Positions 1 through 6,802 of a DNA stretch of 7,476 nucleotides are shown piece after piece (position 1 is the stretch's first letter; each line of letters opens with the position of its first letter). Below the pieces are notes generated by a model. It was given only the letters and a program-made list of their open reading frames with translations. It did not search any database and had not been told where the DNA came from. The DNA comes from an uncultured Peptococcaceae bacterium (GTDB taxonomy: Bacteria > Bacillota > Dehalobacteriia > UBA4068). The translations under genes were made by a program, and so were the position numbers. The stretch covers positions 1 through 7,476 of the forward strand of contig CAMZIS010000056.1 of the NCBI GenBank assembly GCA_947307285.1, given 5' to 3'.

Positions 1-2
1 AT

Positions 3-596
3 AAGGCCTTTTGTTTCTATTACGAGGACAGCCTTTCCCGCCTTGCCGATATGGGCGCGGAGCTGGTGCCGTTCAGCCCTCTTGCGGACAATCATCTGCC
101 GGAAAATATACACGGACTGTTCCTGTGCGGCGGCTACCCTGAGCTGTACGCGGAACGGCTTTCCGCCAATCAGACGCTGCGCCAAGACATCCTGCACGCC
201 CTTGAAAACGGCCTGCCCTGCATCGCCGAGTGCGGCGGTTTCATGTATCTGACCCAGGCCATAGCCGGATATCCCATGGTCGGCTTCATCCCCGGCAGCT
301 GCTCGGATAAGGGCAGGCTCACCCGTTTCGGATACGTTACGCTCACTGCCGAGCGCGACAATATGCTGTGCAAAAAAGGGGAGAGCATACCCGCTCACGA
401 ATTCCATCACTGGGACGCGGACCATGCGGGCGAAGGCTTTAGCGCCCGCAAGCCCGACGGACGGGAATGGGCCTGCGTCCACACGGGAGATACCCTTTAC
501 GCCGGTTTTCCCCATTTCCATTTTTACGCGAACGACGCTTTCGCAAACGGTTTCTATAACGCCTGCCTGAAGGAGAAACACAGATGCTCGAGATAA
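3..596 (+). CDS. cbiA: Cobyrinate a,c-diamide synthase, C-terminal glutaminase part (5' truncated by window edge)
   Basis: CbiA uses glutamine and ATP to amidate the a and c side chains of cobyrinic acid in the cytoplasm. The reading frame is open from base 3, and the first visible residues read KAFCFYYEDSLSRLADMGAE, a typical CbiA/CobB interdomain start. About 197 codons are present. A full enzyme is usually about 450-470 residues, so the N-terminal ATP-binding half lies upstream. Visible motifs are LCGGYPELYAE (126-158), the glutaminase nucleophile Cys in AECGGFMYL (Cys codon 231-233), HEFH (396-407), and the C-terminal FPHFHF (507-524), which carries the likely catalytic His (codons 513-515 or 519-521). 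The HEFHHWDAD and DTLYAGFPHFHFYAN wording resembles clostridial CbiA. The last 13 bases overlap cbiC. The sequence motifs are seen directly. The a,c-diamide specificity, rather than the hydrogenobyrinate form, is inferred from the anaerobic neighbours. Confidence 0.96.
   Translation, partial: KAFCFYYEDSLSRLADMGAELVPFSPLADNHLPENIHGLFLCGGYPELYAERLSANQTLRQDILHALENGLPCIAECGGFMYLTQAIAGYPMVGFIPGSCSDKGRLTRFGYVTLTAERDNMLCKKGESIPAHEFHHWDADHAGEGFSARKPDGREWACVHTGDTLYAGFPHFHFYANDAFANGFYNACLKEKHRCSR
570..575 (+). promoter_or_regulatory. Shine-Dalgarno of cbiC, inside the end of cbiA
   Basis: AAGGAG lies 8 bases before the ATG at 584. It supports 584 rather than the in-frame ATG at 605 as the cbiC start. 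It sits within the cbiA coding sequence, which fits coupled translation. Confidence 0.8.
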
Positions 597-1213
597 TAAA
601 GCCCATGGATATCGAAAAGCGCAGCTTTGAGATCATTTCCGGGATACTTGCTGAAGAAGGTATAACCCTAGATCCTCAAAACGAGCCGGTCGTAAAGCGC
701 GTCATCCACACGACTGCAGATTTCGATTATGTCAAAAACCTCGTTTTTTCGGAAAACGCGGTACAAAAGGCCAAAGAAGCCCTGCTTGGCGGCTGCGATA
801 TCGTGACCGACACCCAGATGGCCCGCTCCGGCATCAATAAAACCATCCTGGCCCGGCTGGGCGGAGAGGCCCACTGTTTCATGGCCGACGCGGACGTGGC
901 GGCCGAGGCAAAGGAAAGGGGAGTAACGCGGGCCTTCGTCTCCATGGAAAAGGCGTCGCGCCTGGAAAAGCCGGTGATGTTCGCCATCGGCAACGCGCCG
1001 ACGGCCCTTATTGCCATCGACGAGCTGATAAAAGCGGGACGGCTTTCTCCCAAGCTGATAATCGGCGTACCCGTGGGCTTTGTTAACGTGGTCGAGAGCA
1101 AGGAGCTTATCATATCCTCCGGCGTGCCCCATATCGTGGCCCGGGGAAGAAAGGGCGGGAGCAACGTGGCGGCAGCTATCGTCAACGCGCTGCTCTACCA
1201 GATCGCAAGATGA
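584..1213 (+). CDS. cbiC: Cobalt-precorrin-8 methylmutase
   Basis: CbiC moves the methyl group from C11 to C12 of cobalt-precorrin-8, giving cobyrinic acid, the substrate of CbiA encoded just upstream. The product has 209 residues, normal for the family. His42 in RVIHTTADFDYV matches the catalytic histidine of CobH/CbiC. Further family motifs are DTQMARSGI (about residue 75 on), PVGFVNVVESKE (about 164-175) and the C-terminal GRKGGSNVAAAIVNALL. The protein is soluble, with no signal peptide or membrane segment. ATG 584 is chosen because AAGGAG precedes it at 8 bases. A later ATG at 605 has no such site. The gene overlaps cbiA by 13 bases, and its stop shares ATGA with the cbiD start. Confidence 0.97.
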   Translation: MLEIIKPMDIEKRSFEIISGILAEEGITLDPQNEPVVKRVIHTTADFDYVKNLVFSENAVQKAKEALLGGCDIVTDTQMARSGINKTILARLGGEAHCFMADADVAAEAKERGVTRAFVSMEKASRLEKPVMFAIGNAPTALIAIDELIKAGRLSPKLIIGVPVGFVNVVESKELIISSGVPHIVARGRKGGSNVAAAIVNALLYQIAR

Positions 1214-2343
1214 AGGAGTTCATCGAACAGGACGGCAAACAGCTCAGGCTGGGCTATACCACAGGCTCCTGCGCGGCAGCGGCGGCCAAGGCTGCTGCCT
1301 GGATGCTGCTGTCGGGCCGGCGCAAGGAAAGCATAACTCTGGAAACGCCCAAAGGCATCACCCTCGATCTGGAGATCGAGGATATCGATATCTGCGATAA
1401 CGCCGTTTCCTGCGCCGTCCGCAAGGACGCGGGCGACGATCCGGACGTGACCAACGGAGCCCTGGTCTACGCCAAGGTGTCTTTCTCGGACGCGCCGGGC
1501 GTTACTGTCGACGGCGGCGAGGGCGTGGGCCGCGTCACCAAACCCGGTCTCGACCAGCCGGTGGGGAACGCCGCCCTGAATTCCGTGCCGCGGAAGATGA
1601 TCCGGGAGAACGTAGGGGAAGTGATGACGTTGTTCGACCATAGCGGCGGCCTTTCCGTCATCATCTCCATACCCGCCGGCGTGGAGCTGGCGAAGAAGAC
1701 CTTCAATCCCCGCCTCGGCATCGTCGGCGGCATCTCCGTCCTCGGCACCACCGGCATCGTGGAACCCATGAGCGAAAAAGCGCTGGTGGATACCATCCGC
1801 ACTGAGCTGAACCAGCATCAAGCCCTGGGAGAGGAAAACGTGCTGCTGACCCCAGGCAATTACGGTGCGGAGTTCATAAAAAACGGACTCGGCCTGGATC
1901 CGGAAAAGGCGGTGCAGACTTCCAATTTCATCGGCGATTCGATCGACCTCTGCGCGAAACTCGGTTTCCGCAGGATACTGCTTATCGGTCATATCGGCAA
2001 GCTGGTCAAGCTGGCCGGCAATATGATGAACACCCATTCCAAATACGGCGACTGCCGCATGGATATAATTGCAGCCGGCGCCGGAGCGGAAGGCGCGGAC
2101 GCCGGGCTCATCTCGAGGATACTCGGCTGCGTGGCCTGCGACGAGGCGGTGCGGCTCATGCGGGAAGCCGATCCGCAGCTTGAACAAAGAACGCTGGCGC
2201 GGGTCACGCAAAGGGCACACGAAAACCTTTGTCACCGGGCGGGCGATATGAGCGCTGAGATGATCATGTTTTCCAAGGAATACGGCATGCTGGGCGAAAC
2301 GGAGCACGCCCGTGAATACCTGACATTATTCAGGGAGGTATAA
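1210..2343 (+). CDS. cbiD: Cobalt-precorrin-5B C1-methyltransferase
   Basis: CbiD methylates C1 of cobalt-precorrin-5B with SAM, giving cobalt-precorrin-6A. It is diagnostic of the anaerobic route and is not related to the CbiF/H/E methyltransferase fold. The product has 377 residues, the usual length. Family signatures are LGYTTGSCAAAAAKAA (residues 14-29), VGRVTKPGLDQPVG from residue 106 followed by NSVPRKMI, GISVLGTTGIVEPMS in the middle, SNFIGDSIDLC from 238, and GHIGKLVKLAGNMMNTHS (260-277). The ATG at 1210 overlaps the cbiC stop as ATGA. I see no good Shine-Dalgarno before it, so translation probably depends on reinitiation by ribosomes finishing cbiC. Nothing in the protein looks damaged. 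Confidence 0.97.
   Translation: MKEFIEQDGKQLRLGYTTGSCAAAAAKAAAWMLLSGRRKESITLETPKGITLDLEIEDIDICDNAVSCAVRKDAGDDPDVTNGALVYAKVSFSDAPGVTVDGGEGVGRVTKPGLDQPVGNAALNSVPRKMIRENVGEVMTLFDHSGGLSVIISIPAGVELAKKTFNPRLGIVGGISVLGTTGIVEPMSEKALVDTIRTELNQHQALGEENVLLTPGNYGAEFIKNGLGLDPEKAVQTSNFIGDSIDLCAKLGFRRILLIGHIGKLVKLAGNMMNTHSKYGDCRMDIIAAGAGAEGADAGLISRILGCVACDEAVRLMREADPQLEQRTLARVTQRAHENLCHRAGDMSAEMIMFSKEYGMLGETEHAREYLTLFREV
2332..2339 (+). promoter_or_regulatory. Strong Shine-Dalgarno of cbiF
   Basis: AGGGAGGT lies in the last codons of cbiD, with its GG core 8 bases before the ATG at 2347. It is one of the two best ribosome sites in the window, the other being that of cbiH. It also sits at the only junction where the two genes do not overlap. 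Confidence 0.8.
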
Positions 2344-2346
2344 TCA

Positions 2347-3099
2347 ATGATACATTTTGTGGGGGCCGGATCGGGAGCGCCCGATCTCATCACCGTACGC
2401 GGCGCGCGGCTTTTAGCGGAAGCCGACGTCGTCATCTGGGCGGGGTCGCTGGTGAATCCGGAGCTGCTTTCCTACTGCAAAGAAGGCTGCGAAATCCACG
2501 ACAGCGCCAGACTGACGCTGGAGGAAGTCATCGATATCATCAAAAAAGCCGAGGCCGAGGGCAAGACCACGGTGCGCCTGCATACGGGCGACAGCTCGAT
2601 CTACGGCGCGGTGCGCGAGCAGTTCGACGAGCTGGATAAGCTGGGCTTCGCCTATGACGTCACTCCCGGCGTATCCTCCTTCTGCGGCGCGGCGGCGACC
2701 CTTAAAACCGAATACACCCTTCCCGGCGTAAGCCAGACGGTCATAATCACCAGGGCAGCCGGTAAAACGCCGGTGCCGGAACGGGAAAGCATCGCCTCCC
2801 TGGCCGCCCACGGCGCCACCATGGTGCTGTTCCTATCGACTTCCCTTACCGAGCAGCTGCAGGAGGAGCTGCTGCGCGGCGGGTACGGCGCGGATACTCC
2901 TGCCGCCGTGGTCTACAAGGCGACCTGGCCGGACGAAAGGATCTTCCGCTGCACCGTCGGGACGTTGCACGAGACCGTGTCCGGCAACGGTTTGACCAAG
3001 ACCAGCCTTATCATCGTCGGCCATTGCATGGGAGAGGAATACTTGCGGTCGCTGCTCTACCATCCTCATTTCACCACGGAGTTCAGGAACGCTAAATGA
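2347..3099 (+). CDS. cbiF: Cobalt-precorrin-4 C11-methyltransferase
   Basis: CbiF methylates C11 of cobalt-precorrin-4 with SAM, giving cobalt-precorrin-5A. The product has 250 residues, normal for the tetrapyrrole methylase family. Visible motifs are the N-terminal SAM loop VGAGSG (residues 5-10), WAGSLVNPELL (31-41), HTGDSSIYGAVREQ (79-92), the TPGVSSF segment (106-112), VIITRAAGKTPVPE (132-145), and YKATWPDERI (190-199). YAGSLVNP-type and KTPVPE-type motifs separate CbiF/CobM from CbiH and CbiL. The loop is unusual in having Ser9 where the family normally has Pro (GAGPG). The two sibling domains in this window (CbiH, CbiE) keep the Pro. The stop overlaps the cbiG start as ATGA. Confidence 0.96.
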   Translation: MIHFVGAGSGAPDLITVRGARLLAEADVVIWAGSLVNPELLSYCKEGCEIHDSARLTLEEVIDIIKKAEAEGKTTVRLHTGDSSIYGAVREQFDELDKLGFAYDVTPGVSSFCGAAATLKTEYTLPGVSQTVIITRAAGKTPVPERESIASLAAHGATMVLFLSTSLTEQLQEELLRGGYGADTPAAVVYKATWPDERIFRCTVGTLHETVSGNGLTKTSLIIVGHCMGEEYLRSLLYHPHFTTEFRNAK

Positions 3100-4112
3100 A
3101 GAGCACCCTTTTCGCCTACAGCAAAAACGGTATAAAAACAGGCCGCAGGATAATGGCTGCGCTTGGCGGCGAGTTTTCCGCCTACACCGTGGAGCGGCTG
3201 GCAGGCGGGGATTTCCTGCCTTTGCAGAAGCCGGCGGCTCCTGTCTATAAAGAGGCGTTCTCGACGTCGGACGCGCTGTTATTCGTCTCGTCCTGCGGGA
3301 TAGCGGTGCGTTCCATCGCCCCTTATGTTAGGAACAAGACGCAAGACCCGGCGGTGATAGTGATAGATGAGACCGGCAGATTCGTTATATCACTGTTATC
3401 AGGTCATATCGGCGGCGCAAATAAACTGGCGGAAGAGATAGCGGCGGCCATCGGCGCCGTGCCGGTCATCACCACCGCCACGGACGTGAACGGGCGCTTT
3501 TCCGTGGATACCTGGGCCAAGAATAACGGCTTCGCCATAGCCGATATGCAGGCCGCCAAAGCCGTTTCCGCCGCCATCCTTGAAGCGGACGTCCTCCTGA
3601 CCAGCGTTTTCCCCATAATAGGAGGACTGCCCAAAGGCGTCGTTTCCGGACAGAGCGGGCAAGTTGGCATCTCTCTGTCATATCTAAAGGAGGCCCCTTT
3701 CGGGACCACCCTGCGCCTGATCCCGAAATGCCTCAGCGTCGGCGTGGGCTGCCGCAGGGGCACAGGGGAGGAGACGATAGCAAGGGCGATCGCGCGGACG
3801 TTTGGCGAAAACGGTCTGGATGCCCGCGCCGTCAAACGCGTGGCTTCGATCGACCTGAAACAGGACGAGCCGGGACTGATTAGCTTCTGCGAAAAGGCCG
3901 GTATCCCCCTTAGGTTCTATTCCGCTGAACAACTTAACGAGGTGGAGGGGGAATTCACCCCGTCCCGCTTCGTCCGGGAAACCACCGGCGTCGACAACGT
4001 CTGCGAACGGGCGGCCATGATCGGCGCAGAAAAGCTGCTTGTAAAAAAGACGGCGGCAGACGGCGTTACGGTGGCTGTCGCGTTGATAAAAATGGAGGTG
4101 CGCTTTGAGTAA
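3096..4112 (+). CDS. cbiG: Cobalt-precorrin-5A hydrolase
   Basis: CbiG opens the delta-lactone of cobalt-precorrin-5A and releases the two-carbon fragment as acetaldehyde, giving cobalt-precorrin-5B for CbiD. It is specific to the anaerobic pathway. The product has 338 residues, the usual size for stand-alone CbiG. The N-terminal domain contains SSCGIAVRSIAPYV, then LLSGHIGGAN (residues 100-109) and PVITTATDVNGRFSVD. A shorter middle segment holds IIGGLPKGV. The C-terminal domain begins at VGVGCRRGTGEE (residue 215), continues with VASIDLKQDEPGL, and ends in LLVKKTAADGVTVAVA. AGGA at 3085-3088 lies 7 bases before the ATG, which shares ATGA with the cbiF stop. The gene ends 8 bases inside cbiH. 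Confidence 0.96.
   Translation: MKSTLFAYSKNGIKTGRRIMAALGGEFSAYTVERLAGGDFLPLQKPAAPVYKEAFSTSDALLFVSSCGIAVRSIAPYVRNKTQDPAVIVIDETGRFVISLLSGHIGGANKLAEEIAAAIGAVPVITTATDVNGRFSVDTWAKNNGFAIADMQAAKAVSAAILEADVLLTSVFPIIGGLPKGVVSGQSGQVGISLSYLKEAPFGTTLRLIPKCLSVGVGCRRGTGEETIARAIARTFGENGLDARAVKRVASIDLKQDEPGLISFCEKAGIPLRFYSAEQLNEVEGEFTPSRFVRETTGVDNVCERAAMIGAEKLLVKKTAADGVTVAVALIKMEVRFE
4094..4099 (+). promoter_or_regulatory. Shine-Dalgarno that fixes the TTG start of cbiH
   Basis: GGAGGT lies 5 bases before TTG at 4105, inside the last codons of cbiG. The next in-frame ATG (4153) has no such site and would delete the SAM-binding loop, so this element decides the start. Confidence 0.82.
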
Positions 4113-4836
4113 GCTGTACGTAGTGGGGATCGGCCCCGGTAACTATGAAAACATGACGGTCCGGGCGGATGCCGCCCTGAAATCTGCCGATACGATCATC
4201 GGTTATCACGTATACGTCGATCTGGTGCGGGACCGCTATCCCGATAAGGAATTCATGACCACCCCCATGACCAAGGAGACTGAACGCTGCCGTATAGCCC
4301 TTGACGAGGCTGCCAAGGGCAAGAACGTCGTTCTCATCTGTTCCGGCGACAGCGGCATTTACGGTATGGCCGGGCTTGTGCTCGAGCTGCGTGGGGCGAA
4401 CAGTGTTCCCGAGGTCGAAGTGATCCCCGGGCTTACTGCGGCGGCTTCCGGTGCCGCCCTCTTAGGCGCGCCTTTGACCCATGATTTTGCAGTGATCTCT
4501 CTTTCCGACCGGCTGACTGCCTGGGAGCTCATTGAAAAGCGGCTCTGCAACGCCGCGGACTCTGATATGAGCATCGTTCTCTATAACCCAGCCAGCCACG
4601 GCCGCCCGGATTCACTGAAAAAGGCTTGCGATATCCTCATGCAAACGCTGCCTGCCGACCGTTCCTGCGCGGTGGCGCGGAATATCGGCCGCGATGGCGA
4701 GGAACGCTTCTTTATGCCCTTGAGCGAGCTTGCCTCTTTCCCCGCGGATATGTTCTGCACAGTGTTCATAGGCAATTCCGATACTAAGATGATAAACGGC
4801 AACATGGTAACGCCGAGAGGGTACAGGAATGTATAA
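4105..4836 (+). CDS. cbiH: Cobalt-precorrin-3 (cobalt-factor III) C17-methyltransferase, ring-contracting, TTG start
   Basis: CbiH methylates C17 and contracts the macrocycle to the corrin size, giving cobalt-precorrin-4 for CbiF. The product has 243 residues, so it is the short form, with no C-terminal iron-sulfur extension of the kind seen in CbiH60 of some bacilli. Motifs are the SAM loop VGIGPG (residues 7-12), IGYHVYVDL (32-40), PMTKETERC (54-62), CSGDSGIYGMAG (79-90), VIPGLTAAASGAALLGAPL (106-124), HDFAVISLSD (126-135) and VLYNP (158-162). Translation starts at TTG 4105. The GIGPG loop begins seven codons later, so the ATG at 4153 cannot be the start. The gene overlaps cbiG and the next gene by 8 bases each, with the upstream gene's stop lying inside the downstream gene in both cases. 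Confidence 0.95.
   Translation: MSKLYVVGIGPGNYENMTVRADAALKSADTIIGYHVYVDLVRDRYPDKEFMTTPMTKETERCRIALDEAAKGKNVVLICSGDSGIYGMAGLVLELRGANSVPEVEVIPGLTAAASGAALLGAPLTHDFAVISLSDRLTAWELIEKRLCNAADSDMSIVLYNPASHGRPDSLKKACDILMQTLPADRSCAVARNIGRDGEERFFMPLSELASFPADMFCTVFIGNSDTKMINGNMVTPRGYRNV
4815..4821 (+). promoter_or_regulatory. Probable Shine-Dalgarno of the cbiJ-cbiE-cbiT fusion
   Basis: GAGAGGG lies 7 bases before the ATG at 4829, inside the end of cbiH. An AGGA directly against the ATG (4825-4828) is too close to serve well. Confidence 0.5.
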
Positions 4837-6802
4837 GCTGTGTGTTTTTGCCGGCACGACAGAGGGCCGGCGGCTGGTCGATTTTCTGAAAGAGCAGGAC
4901 GCACTGATCACCGCCTGCGCCGCCACAGAATACGGCGGGGAATTGATCGAGCCGTCCGCAGGACTTCAGGTGCTGACGGGCCGGATGGATGCGGCGGAAA
5001 TGGAGGAGCTTTTTGACAGGGAGCGCTTCCATCTGGTGATCGACGCCACCCATCCTTACGCCGCTGCAGTGACGGAGAATATAGTTCACGCTTGCAGCCG
5101 TACAAATACTGACTATCTCCGATTGGAACGCGAGGGGACCAGCGTTCCGGAGGGCGCGGTAAGCGTTCCGGATGTCGCTGCTGCCATCGACTATCTGAAT
5201 GGGACGACCGGTAATATCCTGCTCACCACGGGTTCGAAAGAGCTTGCGGAGTTTTCGCGGCTGACCGGTTTTGCGGAGCGGGTCTTCGCACGGGTACTGC
5301 CTGTGGAGAGCTCCATCGCCGCCTGCAGCGAAGCCGGGCTCAAGCCCTCCCATATCCTGGCTATGCAGGGACCGTTTTCAGCGGCCATGAACGTGGCGAT
5401 GATCGGATCGGTCAACGCCGCCTACGTCGTTACCAAGGAGACCTGCCGGGCGGGGGGCTTTGACGAAAAGGCCTTTGCCGCGAAAAAGACCGGCGCCACG
5501 CTGATCGCCATCGGCCGTCCCGATCCGGTCGCGGGCGGTATCTCTTTTCGCGATACGCTTGACCGTCTGGAACAGCGCTTCGGTTTTAGTATGCGCCCGC
5601 AGGTCGCGGTTATCGGCATCGGCCCCGGCAGCCGCAAGAATATGACGGCCGAAGCGCTGGACGCGGCGGCACAGGCCGAATGCCTGATCGGGGCCGGGAG
5701 GATGCTGGAGATCGCCCGCGCCGATCAGACGGTATTCGAGGCCTTCGCTGCGGACGAGATCGTAAGCATCATTCGGGAGCGCAGAGACTGTTCCCGTTTC
5801 GCGGTCCTGTTCAGCGGCGACGTGGGCTTTTTCAGCGGCGCGAAGAAGCTCCTGCCCAAGCTGGATTTTTGCGACGTGCGTATTATACCCGGCGTCAGCT
5901 CGCTGACCTATCTGTGCGCGAAGGCAGGCGCTTCTTATGAGGATACCCTGTGCGTCAGCCTGCACGGAAGACAGGGCAGCATCGTTCCCGCCGTCCGCGG
6001 CAACAGGAGCGTTTTTGCGCTGGTGGGCGGGGAGAACGGCGCAGGAAAGCTCATCGACGAGCTGGATGCCTCCGGCCTCGGCCAGGTCCTCGTCACCGTG
6101 GGAGAACGGCTGGGCTACGCGGAAGAAAGGATAGTTTCCGGCAGGGCTTCCGAGCTGAAAGGCGGCTCGTTCCACGCTCTATCAGCGGTGCTGATCCAGA
6201 ACGATCATCCGGAGAGCGCGGCCTGCGGTCTTCCTGACGAAGCCTTTTTAAGGAACGCCGCAGATAAGCCCGTGGTGCCAATGACCAAAGCTGAGGTGAG
6301 AGCAGTGGTCATGTCCAAGCTGCGTCTGCTCCCCGATTCCGTCTGCTGGGACGTAGGCGCGGGCACAGGTTCCGTATCCGTCGAAATGGCGCTTAATGCG
6401 TGCAAAGGCAAGGTCTATGCCATAGAGAAAAAGCCGGAGGCGGTGGCTCTGCTCAAAAACAACATAGCCTCCTTCGGTCTGGCGAATATCGAGGTAGTGG
6501 ACGGCTCCGCGCCCGAAGCCTGCGCGGATCTTACCGCGCCGACCCATGCCTTCATCGGCGGCAGCTCCGGCAACGTGCGGGATATCATCGCCCTGCTGCT
6601 GGCGAAAAATCCAAGCGTAACAGTGGTTGCCACGGCGATCTCCATCGAGACCGTGGCGGACCTGAACGCCTGCCTGAAGCAAACCGGCTTCACAAAAACG
6701 GAAGTCGTGTGCCTCAATGTGGCGCGAGCCAGAACGGTGGGGGACTACAGTCTGATGACGTCCCAGAATCCTATATATATCTTCACTATGCAGGCGAGCT
6801 GA
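4829..6802 (+). CDS. cbiJET: Triple fusion: cobalt-precorrin-6A reductase / cobalt-precorrin-7 C5-methyltransferase / cobalt-precorrin-6B C15-methyltransferase
   Basis: One 657-residue protein holds three enzymes that act one after another. Residues 1-253 are CbiJ (reduces cobalt-precorrin-6A to 6B with a nicotinamide cofactor): GTTEGR (9-14), DATHPYA (72-78), TTGSK (133-137) and MQGPFS (179-184). Residues 255-460 are CbiE (C5 methylation): IGIGPG (262-267), FSGDVGFFSGAKKL (328-341) and SLHGR (377-381). Residues 467-657 are CbiT (C15 methylation with loss of the C12 acetate carboxyl): GLPDEAF, PMTK (484-487), the Rossmann SAM motif DVGAGTG (508-514) and FIGGSSG (575-581). The product would be cobalt-precorrin-8, the CbiC substrate. 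CbiE-CbiT fusions are common (CobL). CbiJ joined in front is less usual. The J-E linker is only a few residues long. No stop or Shine-Dalgarno splits the frame, and the ATG at 5591 (Met255) has no ribosome site. In CbiJ, the stretch usually close to VTKDSGKAGG reads VTKETCRAGG (201-210). Confidence 0.95.
   Translation: MYKLCVFAGTTEGRRLVDFLKEQDALITACAATEYGGELIEPSAGLQVLTGRMDAAEMEELFDRERFHLVIDATHPYAAAVTENIVHACSRTNTDYLRLEREGTSVPEGAVSVPDVAAAIDYLNGTTGNILLTTGSKELAEFSRLTGFAERVFARVLPVESSIAACSEAGLKPSHILAMQGPFSAAMNVAMIGSVNAAYVVTKETCRAGGFDEKAFAAKKTGATLIAIGRPDPVAGGISFRDTLDRLEQRFGFSMRPQVAVIGIGPGSRKNMTAEALDAAAQAECLIGAGRMLEIARADQTVFEAFAADEIVSIIRERRDCSRFAVLFSGDVGFFSGAKKLLPKLDFCDVRIIPGVSSLTYLCAKAGASYEDTLCVSLHGRQGSIVPAVRGNRSVFALVGGENGAGKLIDELDASGLGQVLVTVGERLGYAEERIVSGRASELKGGSFHALSAVLIQNDHPESAACGLPDEAFLRNAADKPVVPMTKAEVRAVVMSKLRLLPDSVCWDVGAGTGSVSVEMALNACKGKVYAIEKKPEAVALLKNNIASFGLANIEVVDGSAPEACADLTAPTHAFIGGSSGNVRDIIALLLAKNPSVTVVATAISIETVADLNACLKQTGFTKTEVVCLNVARARTVGDYSLMTSQNPIYIFTMQAS

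Noticed and set aside
43..252. A short open frame in another + frame inside cbiA
   Set aside because: It overlaps the CbiA frame, which holds the catalytic Cys motif. The alternative product is Arg/Cys/Ser-rich and unrecognisable.
605..1213. A later cbiC start at ATG 605
   Set aside because: ATG 584 has AAGGAG at 8 bases and 605 has nothing comparable, and the longer product fits the usual family length.
1195..2307. A long open frame on the - strand (about 370 codons) opposite cbiD
   Set aside because: It lies fully opposite a gene with strong family motifs. The translation shows no recognisable domain, is rich in His, Arg, Gly and Ala, and looks like the mirror of GC-rich codon bias. No ribosome site or promoter was seen.
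5378..6175. A 265-codon open frame on the - strand opposite the CbiJ/CbiE domains
   Set aside because: It is a shadow of the fusion gene, with no domain or motif. Similar shadows occur opposite most genes in this window.
5591..6802. An internal start at ATG 5591 producing a separate CbiET protein
   Set aside because: The position fits the domain border, but no Shine-Dalgarno is visible in the bases before it and no stop precedes it, so fusion is the simpler reading. A minor internal product cannot be ruled out.
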